Part shown: piece after piece, positions 1 through 9,798 of the stretch | How positions within the stretch are numbered: the stretch's first letter is position 1 | Layout of the letters: each line of letters starts with the position of its first letter | NCBI RefSeq assembly: GCF_003144195.1 | Contig: NW_020290000.1 | Span: 124,001 to 188,000, forward strand | Direction: 5' to 3' | Source of the DNA: Ceraceosorus guamensis | Lineage: Eukaryota > Basidiomycota > Exobasidiomycetes > Ceraceosorales > Ceraceosoraceae | DNA length: 64,000 bases | Position numbers and translations under genes: made by a program | Notes under the pieces: generated by a model | What the model was told of the DNA's origin: nothing | Databases searched by the model: none | Seen by the model: the letters and a program-made list of their open reading frames with translations, nothing else

Positions 1-396
1 CCACTCTTCTCCCTTTAATCTGATCACATCGCACTCCGCTCTAACCCTTTCCAACTCATCCGCTCTCCTAGCAACCAATAACAATTGTCTACATCCTCTT
101 TCCGCATACCTCAATGCCAACTCTTTGCCCACTCCTGAAGATGCTCCCAGGATGACGACTCGCTCGCGGTAGGGCGGAATGTGCGTTTGACGAGGTCTGG
201 AACGACTACGAAAGAGGATGAGGATTGGAATGGGAGCGAGAAAGGCGATGAAGGTGAGCAGCGGTGTGAACCAGACTGGAACGTCCAGGCCGAACAGTGC
301 AAAGAGTGAAGTGATCCACTCTGGTGTTCCTAGGTTGGCCGCAAAGAAGGCAGCTTCGGTGGCCGCTGCCGAAGCGGTGGGGTGCGCTACAGACAT
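1..396 (-). CDS. Short-chain dehydrogenase/reductase, N-terminal part (runs off left edge)
   Basis: The ATG is at 396 and 132 codons stay open to the window edge. Residues 1-38 are a small-residue-rich leader. Residues about 39-63 form a hydrophobic segment followed by RSRSRPR, as expected of a membrane anchor. The Rossmann dinucleotide-binding motif GASSGVG is at 84-90, followed by the LLLVARR segment (105-111) that usually ends beta-2 in classical SDRs. This is the layout of membrane-anchored SDRs of the 11-beta-hydroxysteroid dehydrogenase/DHRS7 type, which reduce or oxidise steroid, retinoid or lipid carbonyls with NAD(P)H at the ER. The catalytic YxxxK lies outside the window, so substrate and activity cannot be judged. 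Family assignment is secure; subfamily is a guess. Confidence 0.88.
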   Translation of the reverse strand, partial: MSVAHPTASAAATEAAFFAANLGTPEWITSLFALFGLDVPVWFTPLLTFIAFLAPIPILILFRSRSRPRQTHIPPYRERVVILGASSGVGKELALRYAERGCRQLLLVARRADELERVRAECDVIRLKGEEW

Positions 397-1263
397 GATC
401 GAAAGGCGAGATGCAAGGCGGGCCAGGATTACGCGAGGCTGCTGGCGCGACTCGGATGATGGTTGCGAAACTCTTGGAGGAGGTTCCGATGGTAGTGCGA
501 GGGGTGATGGTGAATTGAGCGCGAGGTCGATGGAGAGGATGCTGCTGAGGTCATCCCATCTCATTCAAGATTGCAATCCGAACTCGTAATCATAATTCGT
601 GATTGTGATTGACTATTCACCATTATTCAAGATGCACGCTTCTGGCAGTGGCAGCTATCAGATCCGTGCGCAGCGTATGCTGAACTCACTATACTCCCCG
701 CGATCAGCAGCGCAGACAGCAGCGGCATATAGGTGAACGCGCCTAATTGCGCTCCGAGTTGCGAATATCGCGAATCGCGCATGTCGTCATGGCGCGGCAA
801 CTTTAACTGTGACTTGCGACTCTTCTTGCGTCGGACACACCTTGCCATGATCGCGATCAGCAGCAGCAGGCAGCGACTTGACTGAGCTTCCCCTCACCCG
901 CACTCGTGACTCCCTCCTTGCGACTCACACACATGCATGCTGCTGCAAATTACGGCGACGAGTCCCCCGCACTCGTCGTTACGGATGCAGCAGCGATAGG
1001 CATCCACGTCTCAAGGTGTGCAAGCACATCCCATCCTCTCATCATTCGTATCTTACGTGCGCTCGGGCAGCCTGGGCTTCTATAATGCGACTTGCATTCG
1101 TGATTGATACACTCTGGTTCACGCTACCAACAGAACAGAAGTTGGCACACGCACACACACACGCAGTCCCTCTATTGACCTCTACCGCTATCTGTGCATT
1201 CGCAACGCAAGCAGCAACCTATTCATCCAGTCTGAGTATACTACACGACGCCCGCTCTGGTGC
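397..1263. other. Intergenic region upstream of the SDR gene
   Basis: No convincing gene. It contains an AT-rich motif patch near 575-620 ('attcgtgattgtgatt') and GACTC-type copies near 885-930, both of the dispersed intergenic families described elsewhere. A minus-strand ORF at 627-848 ends in a short signal-peptide-like stretch but has no other support. The region must hold the promoter of the minus-strand SDR gene and the 3' end of the minus-strand GPI-anchored protein gene. Confidence 0.5.
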
Positions 1264-2206
1264 TCAGATCAGCACCATGGCGGCGCAAGCCGCAGCGATC
1301 GCGCCCGCCACTCCACTGAGCGCGTCGAGTCTGCCATTTGCAGAAGAGGAGCTCTGCGATGCCGTCTGCTGTTGAAGACTCTTTGGTTGTTTGCCCGACA
1401 CCAGCGCGGCTGCTCTTGATCCCTCCGCCGGTGTGATGTTGCCTGAAGTGCTGCCGACGCTGATCAGCTTTCCTTGTCCCCAAGCAATATCCTCTCCATC
1501 AGGTTGCGTTTCGTGTTCTGGCGCAGTCGTCTCCCCGTTCGCCGATGCGAGCGTAAAGCGAGTTGTCCAGGTCGTCGCATTTGATCCGGACGGGTTCGAA
1601 AATTGCTACATCAAATCGTCGTGGCATGAACAGTCAAGTCAGCAATGAAATCACTCGGCGCTTTCAGCTGCGTTCGAGAAGGCGCGCGCGCGTGCGTCTC
1701 ACCAAAAAGTAGATCTTGGAATAAGGCTGAGCGTCGGGACATTGAAAGTCGTACTTCGTCTTACTGTAATCCGTACCGTCCAAATTGGAGGCGACGGTGG
1801 CCAGCTTGGTCATATTGTCGTTGCTACCAGTCATCAGATCGATGGTGAAGTTTGCCCAAGGAGCTTGACCATTCGTCCAAGCGAATGCGGGCGACCAGGT
1901 GGTTGAGCAGGTTCCCCCTGATTTGAATACGTCTGCCGGGCCTGGAGAGAGAGGCACCAGCGAAGGACCGGCAAGTGGCGCAGCTGTGGGAGCTGCTGCT
2001 GCCGCCGCAGATGTGAGAGATGCGCTGGCTGCTACGACTTGAGCCAGGTCGCTCGAAGAGGCTTCCGGAGCAGCAGGTGTGGCTGCGACGTCCCCGTCCA
2101 CTCCCGCGCTGCTCACTGGGGCCGCCTGGCCAAGCTGAGCAGCGGCGACCACGCACATCAGGGTAAGCGCCGTAGCTTTGAGCTGCTGCTTGGGGTTTGA
2201 GCGCAT
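1264..2206 (-). CDS. GPI-anchored Ser/Thr-rich cell-surface protein, Kre9/Knh-like
   Basis: Two exons, 2206-1703 and 1605-1264, flank an intron (1702-1606, GTGAGA...TGTAG); the spliced frame gives 281 aa. The ATG at 2206 is chosen because it opens a signal peptide (MRSNPKQQLKATALTLM..., cleavage near ALA/APV around residue 30). An Ala/Ser/Pro-rich linker follows. Then comes a compact domain with GGTCSTTW, FTIDLMTGSND and, across the splice, YFLQFSNPSG and TWTTRFTLAS. This is the pattern of the fungal Kre9/Knh (yeast cell-wall synthesis) extracellular domain. The C-terminus is a Ser-rich stretch ending in a small-residue hydrophobic tail (AGAIAAACAAMVLI), typical of a GPI attachment signal. 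The protein probably sits at the plasma membrane or wall; its exact role is unknown. The splice is supported because only the spliced reading restores the conserved second half and the tail. Confidence 0.82.
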
Positions 2207-2574
2207 TGCGAAACCTGATAGCGATGTTCTGGGTAGATTGAAAGTCACCCAAGGCCAAGCGGATGGGCAGAAATGATGCCTATGGGCGAACGAGCAGATG
2301 CAGCGCGAACAGATGAGGTTAAGCGATGTAGAAGCAGAAGGAGCACTCTCGCTTTGCGAAGGAGGTGCGTGTAAGAACGGGCAAGTCACACGATCAACGT
2401 GTGCTGCAAAAGAAGAGGAATGGTTAGAAGGTAAGGTAGACAGGATATCAAAGGTGCGGTCGAGGAAAAGGAGAAGACGAGAAGAGAGGTGAAGGGGGGA
2501 GGAAGAGCAAATCACAAGGTGAAATTTCCTTCTTGTAGTCTGCCACATTCGCTTGTGATGGAAAGTGCACCTCA

Positions 2575-3010
2575 CTTCTCCCGGTCGTTGGCCTTGGACT
2601 CCGACCCGTCACCATGGACCAGGAACCGTTGGCGCCACTCAACATCTTCTAGGTCTTGAACGATGGCACCGACGAACATCACGAACCAGGTGCGCGCGGT
2701 CGGATATTGTACTGCGCTCAGCCACTGCATCATCAGCTGCAAGGGCGGCCTGTGAGGGTATCGCGAAGTTGTCGTGAGTGATGAACTGATAGCGTGGGGA
2801 GATGCGTCGCGGTACAATTCAACAAGGGGATGCATCGTATGCTGTGCGCACCGCGAACCTTGCTTGAAGCCGTTGCGGAGTTCATTGACCATCTCGATGG
2901 TGTGGCTTGCCGTGCGAGGATCCTCGATCATCTAGACGCTTGTTCATGAGGTCTTTCTCGCTGTCAGTCTAGGCGAAAATGCTTGCTTACCGCGATCTTG
3001 CTAAGGCGTA
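2575..3010 (-). CDS. Possible small spliced gene, unassigned
   Basis: Several short minus-strand segments read well when joined. One ends ...ASLGVRLSKIA before a GTAAGC donor (about 2992). The next begins MIEDPRTASHTIEMVNELRN after a TAG acceptor (about 2932). A last segment around 2750-2575 can be read in more than one frame depending on the acceptor used; one reading is WFVMFVGAIVQDLEDVEWRQ. I could not find an ATG that fits the first segment without a further upstream exon, and the second donor (near 2858) is weak. The helical, charged sequence suggests a small real protein, but I do not recognise the family. Boundaries are approximate. Confidence 0.3.
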
Positions 3011-3119
3011 CACCCAACGAAGCCTTGCTCGATGATGTGACATGACTCGTCCAACCGCCTCTTCTGCCTTGTTCGCAGCGCGCACGCGCTTTCAATTAAT
3101 CCTACGCTTGTCCTCGCTC

Positions 3120-4297
3120 ACATGCAGGTCCAACGCTTTCCTTTCTTGGCTACGCGTTCATCGATGACGCTCGAGCGCCATACGCGCCCCTACGGCGGAC
3201 CCTTGCTGCCATTGCCTTTTTGCCCTCAGAGCATGCTACCGACCTTGAAGTGGATGGTCGTGGTCGTGGATGGAGTCGTGAGCCGTTCAAACTCGAGCGA
3301 GCTCCATGCATATGCGGCATGCGAGCCGGCTTCACGCAGGCGCCCTGTCACGCGGCTGGCAAGCGAGCTGTCACGTGGTCGAAGTATAGGCGGCGCAAAA
3401 GAGCCGGCGATCCAGCTCAGAGCGGCTTGTATACACATGCGTGCCATGCTGTTGTTTCTTCTGTAGGTATATGACTCTTGCGAGAGCAGCCCGCCTCCAC
3501 CACCATTCCACTCGAGGTCAGCGAGCAGAACCATCGCATGCAATCACGAATCATGTACGGCGACAGCTGCGCACTTACACGCTTCGCAAGTCCAGAGGGC
3601 TTTGGCCATGACGTTCATTTGGCACTGAGCCGGCACGCAAGGTCTTGACGCTGCGCTGCGTGTTAGAAGTTGCGACCGCTCAACGGCCAGCATGCATATA
3701 ACCGTCAACCCGCTTTGGCACTCGAGCTTGCCAGCATGGAGGACGCGGATGCAAGATTTCAGGGCGAATGGAATATGTATCCACTTCAACCGCCTCGTGA
3801 CTAGTCAGCGTCGCGTGCTGGGCGTGACGTGGCGACGTCATTGCTGGGAGTCGAATTTCGGCAAAGGACAGACGATTGGCATGCCGAGCGGTCGCGCTCG
3901 CAAGACGTTCAAATGATGTCTACTGCAAAGTCGACGGACGACAGGCGGTTGGTGTATGCGGAGCAGTAAGCGAGAAGCAAGATGCTGGCAGTCGCAAAGT
4001 CATTGATTGAGCTTTGGCCATAAAGTACCAGTCGTCGCTCGCCCGCGCTCTTGCTTTCCGTCTCTCACTCCAGCTTGCTCCCCAAACCCTTCATCCTCCC
4101 ACTGCTTACTCTGACTTCCCCCACAAAAGTGCAAACGCGCACCTCACATTGCTCTGCGAGCATCACTCATTCCTTCACTTCCAACTTGTACAGGAGCCAG
4201 GAGCTCACATCTCAAATCGCACAGGCTGCATCACATTTCTCCATTTGTTCCCCCCTCTCCAGCCCTTTCCCACCCCTCTTTTCTCGACCAGCACAAG
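3120..4297. other. Intergenic region
   Basis: No coding region supported; the overlapping ORFs in this interval are short and unlike any family I know. The last 250 bases before 4298 are pyrimidine-rich with many CTC/CCC runs, as often seen in 5' leaders of strongly expressed fungal genes, and probably carry the promoter and 5' UTR of the secreted protein that follows. Confidence 0.45.
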
Positions 4298-7167
4298 ATG
4301 ACTCCGTTCGCCCGCGTCTTCTTGCTTCTCCTCCCCCTTGTTCAGCTCGCCTGTTCGGTGCCTCTTGGCAACAGCCTCAACGAACGACGGCAGACGAGCG
4401 GCGGCGCAGCAGCTGCCTCTCCCTTCCAGGGCAATGCTCGCTTCTCGAGCTCGAGCACAAGCAACTTCCCTCAAGCTCCACCCTTGCCACCTCTGAGAGC
4501 TCTCAACACCCGCCCCGCTGTCTCTTCTGCCCCGAATGACGAAGATGCAAGTGATGCGCAGACCACAACGCCCGCTGCTGGAGACGGCGTTGGCTCTGCT
4601 TCAAGCTCAAGCTCAACCGTTCAGGACGACGTCACTAGCACAGTCGATGAGAGTGTCCAGCCCACCTCAGACTCCCGAGTGCTCGCTGCCACAGCTCAAG
4701 CAGCAGACGCTAATTCCGAGCTACAATGGGTGAGCTGGTCATCGCTCAAAGTCCCTTTCGCTGGTCGCGTTGCTGATCATAAGTTCCTTTCGCCTTGGTA
4801 TCACAGATTCCTTCAGCCGATGCGAAACAAGGAGAGCAAGATGGCACGTCCGACTCTGCAAGCAGCGCAGGCAGCGAAGCTGCTTCTGCTTCGGATGACG
4901 ACGAGTCTTCGGACAGTGCAGCCTCTTCGGCAAATCAGCTCGATTCCACTAACTCCGACTCAACGGACAGCGCCTCGACTCCTGCCTGCGGGGCTGCGGC
5001 TCAGCAATTGAGTTCTGCGCAAGCGAAGAAATTGATCGCCCAAGCAGTCTCTTCCGTCACTGCCGCTATGGCCTCAGCGACCGCTACTGCTACACACACC
5101 TTCGATGATGGCATGTGGCACCCCGCTACTTCTTCGGCCATCCCTTCAGCCACGTCTGATGCCTCTTTGAACTTCAAGAGCAATTCTGAAGATGCAGAGG
5201 AGGACGCCTCAGCCTCTGACGAAGTCGGCGACGAAGGCATGCAAGATGTCACCTCCGCCGACTCTGCAGCTTCGGGCGCCCAAGACAGCTCAGCAGATGA
5301 GAGTGACGCTTCGGTAGAGCGTCGCAGCATCTACCATACTCATCATGGGAAAGACAAGAAGAAGGTGGACAAGTCTTCAAAGGTGACACCTCCCGCTTCG
5401 AGCACCAAGTCCAAGAAAGGTCACAAGTCGAAGAAGGGCAAGAAGTCCAAGTCGAAGGGCAAAGGCAAATCCAAGAGCAAAAAACAAAAGATCTCCAAGA
5501 AGCGCGCTTTGCAAATCGTCGTTGCTGGACCATATCGCAGACGTTCGCTGGTCGTGACTGGATCAGACGGTGCCTCTATCAGCCTTGTTGGTGGGGATGC
5601 TGACCTGCTGCAGGCTAATATCAAGTCAAGCAACGGCGCCTTGATCCATTTGAAGTCGAGGGCGCACAACCACCCGCACGAGCATGACCACGAACACGAG
5701 CACGCTCATGTCCACAGTCACATTCATTCCCACGGTCACTACCATCGTCGTGATCTCGGAGCGGGCTTGACTTCGCTTGTCGGACAACTCGGCGTTCTGC
5801 AGCCTTTGGACGGCGCTATGTCGGGCACGGGATTGTCTCAGCTGGTAGCGAACCTCGTGCTCGCTCCTCTGCAGGCCGTCGGTTCTGCAGCTACCAGTGC
5901 TCTGGGAGGTGTAATGTCACCAGGTCGATTTGCTACTGGCCCCGCAGACCCCAACGTGCCTTCACCCAATCAATCCTCTGCGACCAACAGCACTTCGGCG
6001 TCAGCCCCTCCTGTCTTTATGCTCTCGCCCAGCACTAGCTCTTCGGGCGTCAAGCTTCAGCTGATCGAAATGCCCGACTCGGATGGCGGAAGCGGTGCTA
6101 ATGCCGGATGGAAGCAAGTCGAGTTGCAGGCCACGTTGACTACGGCACCTTCCAATGAGCCGCATCTCTACTGTGCAACGATTCGCAAACCCGCTAGTCT
6201 TCGTATGGAAATCTGCGACGATGAGGCCTCCAAGACGACGGCCGACGGGTCGGCTCCCGACGATCAAGCTGCGAGCAGAAGATTCTTGTACGACCCGACC
6301 ACTGGCGAGGTTGTGCCAGCGTCCGCTGCTTCTGCAAGGACGACGCCTGCTGCACCTTCCGCACCAAGCTCAAGCGCCGCCTCCAGTAGCACCTCTCTGA
6401 CTCCAGCCAGTACATCCACCAGTGGGACCGGCGCACCAGCTCAAGTGGCCTCTATGCCTGTCCCACCGGCGCCCAAAGCTGCACCGAGCCGCCGTGGTCT
6501 TGGCGCCGCCAACCTTGGAGACAATTCTTCAGATGCCAATCAATCGACGCAAGTAAAGCTAGTCTTCTTCGTCGACGCTCCTAAAGGAGCAGATGCGAGC
6601 GCAGCTCAAGCAGCTCAAGATGATGCTTCTTCCTCCGACACGCAGAGTGCAGACAGCAGCAGCAGTGCAGTAACACCGAGCGATGCAGCACTTCGTCCTG
6701 CATTGGTGTCGGATGCGCAGGACGATGCAGCAAATGCTCACGAGGAGGCGACCGATGCAGATGTTGCAGGAGATTCAGACGGTGACACTATGCCTGGAGA
6801 TGATGCTTCGTCAGATGCACCTGCCGACAGCGACACTGGTGACTCTCGATTTGCCTCCAATAGCGCCGTTACGGATTCGAGCGATGATGCGCAGGACCAA
6901 GATAGCACTGATGCTGATGAAGAAGATCAAAGCAGCGGATACTCTGCTTCTTCCTCGGCTCCCGCCAGCGCAACTGCCACCATCACAGGAACCAGTCTCA
7001 CTGGCACGAGCGGGTCGGCGTCCGCTACACAGGCCGCTTTAACAGCCACATCTTCTACCGTGGCCGGCGCCACTGGTGTGCCTTTGCTCTCGGCACAGAT
7101 GGCCACTACCCTCTACCCGCAATCTTCTGCTGCTCCAGCTCCGACAGCAAGTGCCGGCGATGCTTGA
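4298..7167 (+). CDS. Secreted low-complexity protein with Lys-rich and His-rich tracts
   Basis: Two exons, 4298-4729 and 4807-7167 (intron GTGAGC...CACAG, 77 nt), give 930 aa. Residues 1-21 (MTPFARVFLLLLPLVQLACS) are a clear signal peptide. Most of the chain is Ser/Ala/Asp-rich and probably disordered and O-glycosylated. Two tracts stand out. A Lys/Ser tract at about 325-375 has many KSK repeats. A His-rich tract at about 432-460 (HPHEHDHEHEHAHVHSH...) alternates His with Glu/Asp and Ala, a common metal-binding pattern. Dibasic sites (NERRQ, VERRS, SKKRA, YRRRS, YHRRD, SRRFL, SRRGL) flank the segments and could be cut by Kex2. Between the tracts and just after them lie shorter ordered stretches (for example SLVVTGSDGASISLVGG). 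I recognise no enzyme domain. Role unknown: wall or apoplastic metal/polyanion binding is an inference. Confidence 0.8.
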
Positions 7168-7439
7168 ACTTTTCGAATCGGCTGCACAGAAAGAAACTCA
7201 GGCGCCACTTCCCTCAGCTCGCCGTCCGTCTATCATACCCGCGCCACCTCGAGCTCCAGACCGAACAACTTCTTACTCTTCTAGTGCTACGTATAATCAC
7301 ATGCTTTTATCCCCATATGGGACTACGTGCGCGTCTAGCGCGAGCAGCGATACCTACTGCCGGAAAAGTGAGAGCGATTCCGATCGATGACACCATGTAA
7401 TCTTGATCGTACATCTGGCTGTCCTAAATCGAACCGCGT

Positions 7440-9798
7440 CTAGAACATGTTGGTTCGATCATAAGAGCGCGGAGGCGAGTACAAGCGGCCACTGAGGAGT
7501 TCGCGACCCGTCCCATCGTACGGACTCGGTGTGAGCTTCAAGCCTGCTGTGAAAGAACCTTGAGATGTCATCACCTTAGCTTTGAGCACCAGTGGCTTGA
7601 GAGGCAATGTCGATTTGGACGCTAGAGCTGCGCGTCGTGGGGATGTAGGGCTACCCCTGAACGTGCTCGATGAGAGAACATCGCAAGTCACGGAGCGCTG
7701 CAAAGATGTCGATGTGGTCGCTCTTGATCTAAACGCGCTCGAATTGGATCTACGTTGAGGTGGAGAGGGTGTCTGCCACGGAGTGAGCAGAGTGCCCGTA
7801 TGAGCCTGTGGTGTGAGTGGTCGAGACTCAAGCTCTTCGAAGCTACCCTTTCCACCTTCGCACAAGGTCTTGTCGGAACCACTCGATGCATTGCGCGCCA
7901 CGCCTCGTGCGGTCGAAGAATAGTAGCGCGCTGACATCCTTGTGTCGGCTTCTGTTGAGGGCGCGAGTGCTGCGTTGATGCCTCGTCCGCAGCTGTGTCC
8001 TGACGATCCGCTCTGCGAGGTGCCATAAGAAGGAGGCATCGATTGGCACGAAGCATCTTGCTTGCCTCTAGCTGATGCAGTCGTCGGTCTGTCCTCCTGA
8101 TAGCTGCGTGGACTACAGGCACACCCATGATTGCCATTTCGCCCCCGTGACAAAAGGTTGCGGCTATGTGCAGTCTGTCCCCACTTTGGTCGTTCAATGT
8201 CCAGGTACGGCGTCACTCGAGGCTGCGAGCTCGCTGACGATGCAAGCACACCATCTATCAGCAGCAAAATAGTCGCAAAGATTTCAGGCTGCTCTTCCAT
8301 CGTGTAGAGAAAGAGCTCGTGCATTTGCTTCCTGTATGCGTTCCAAGTCATGAGCAGAGCGACTTGTCGGAGGATGAGCAGCACTGTCGCGAGAAGCAGG
8401 AGCCAGACTGGCTTGGCTTTTGGTAGTGTCTGCTCTTCGTAGGCGACCTGCTCAGCCACAAGAGTTCTGATTGAAACGCATCGAGCCTCCTTGTGACACT
8501 CCCTGCTCGTGCGAGCCGCCGCGCGCGGTGGGCTGGGCAAGTCCGCAACGACCGCCCTCCCGGGTGACATGGCTTGCATCCGAGACAGCATACCGTCGCT
8601 GACAGCTCTAGAGCTTGGCATTGCAGACGCCGCGCCTGTAGACTCGATCAGAGGGCTATCTGCAGACCATACTGTAGCTCGGGACGCTGCACGGGCCCTT
8701 CGCTCGGCGTAGCTCAATGTCGCATCTGACGGGGAGAAGGTGACTGAAGGTCCTCTGCACGACTTCTTCGGGGCTTCTTGTCCGTCGTCCTTCTCATGGA
8801 TCCGAAACTCTTGACTGCGCTCTTCATCATCCGCCTGCAGACCTTTTCTCATCTCGCGCAGGTGCTTCCGACAATCCTGACGAACCTCATTTTGCCGCGC
8901 CAGGGCTATGATGCACAGAGCTGTCGCAAAGAGAAGGACCAAGAGGCAGAAACCATGTGAAAGCTCGTACGAGTCGTGTCCATTTTCCTGGACCCAGTGC
9001 TGGGTTCCAAGTGCTTGCATGAGTTCGCCGAGGACGCCCTGGTGGCAGACAAAGCCTCGTTGAGTACTGGCGAAAATTGAATCTGGCGGCCACGGGCGCG
9101 GGGGAGGCACTCACACTTGCCAAGGCCAAGACACACAGACCGAAAGCCGTCATTTTCCCCACAGCCAGTATTGTCAAAGATCTGGAGCACTGCACATCAC
9201 CCACCGCACGTGCACTGATTGATCGATAGGTCATTAGTCGTCGGGAGTCTCACGAATAGCATGCGCGTTCTGTACTTACTGATTATCTGCGCCGCAAAAG
9301 ACTGCCAGAATTAGCGGGACGAGACCACCGGCGTATATCGAGAACCATGAAGCCTGGAGCTTGTTGCCTGCAGAGCCATATCCGAGGTGAGGAAAACAGA
9401 CTAGCACGCAGCGGAAGAGCCAGACTGCGAGTCTGACTACGTAATTACAACAGAAGGCGAAGGCAAAATTCAGATGAAGCTCCGTCTCAATCCTCACACA
9501 GTCCAGACCGTACTCACGAAGAATGTGGATCGCAAGGAGGATGTGTGCGTTGTTTCTTCGCGTGCGCATGCGCCAAATCACGAAGCCCAGGAAGATAAGA
9601 TAGTAAAGAGAGGAATTGAACGCAGAGTGACGTGTCTGTATGCGACCATATTTGGTCATCCAGTTGTAATGCTCGCCCTTGCAAGCGAGAAATGGAGGGT
9701 CAGTCGTTTACCACAGCTACACAGGACGGCATCTATTCGAGCAAAGGACTCACCAGTTGTTCCTCTGTCATGGTGGCGTCGTAAGCGGAAGGGTTCAT
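7440..9798 (-). CDS. Multi-pass membrane protein (about 7 TM) with long cytosolic tail
   Basis: Five exons: 9798-9754, 9677-9518, 9424-9280, 9214-9115 and 9038-7440. All introns are GT-AG and the frame closes at 682 aa. Predicted hydrophobic segments in order: SSLYYLIFLGFVIW, a helix across the second splice ending WLFRCVLVCF, SIYAGGLVPLILAVFCG, SLTILAVGKMTAFGLCVLA, FCLLVLLFATALCIIALA, PVWLLLLATVLLILRQVALL and EIFATILLLIDGVLA. A basic, Ser-rich loop of about 110 residues separates the fifth and sixth segments. A tail of about 270 residues follows the last one and is rich in Ser/Arg/Pro. The run with LRQVALL, LFLYTMEEQPE and FATILLL recalls fungal seven-helix families such as RTA1-like proteins, where an Arg in one helix and an acidic residue in the next helix are conserved, but I cannot confirm membership. 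Function unknown; sensor or lipid-related roles are possible. Confidence 0.75.
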
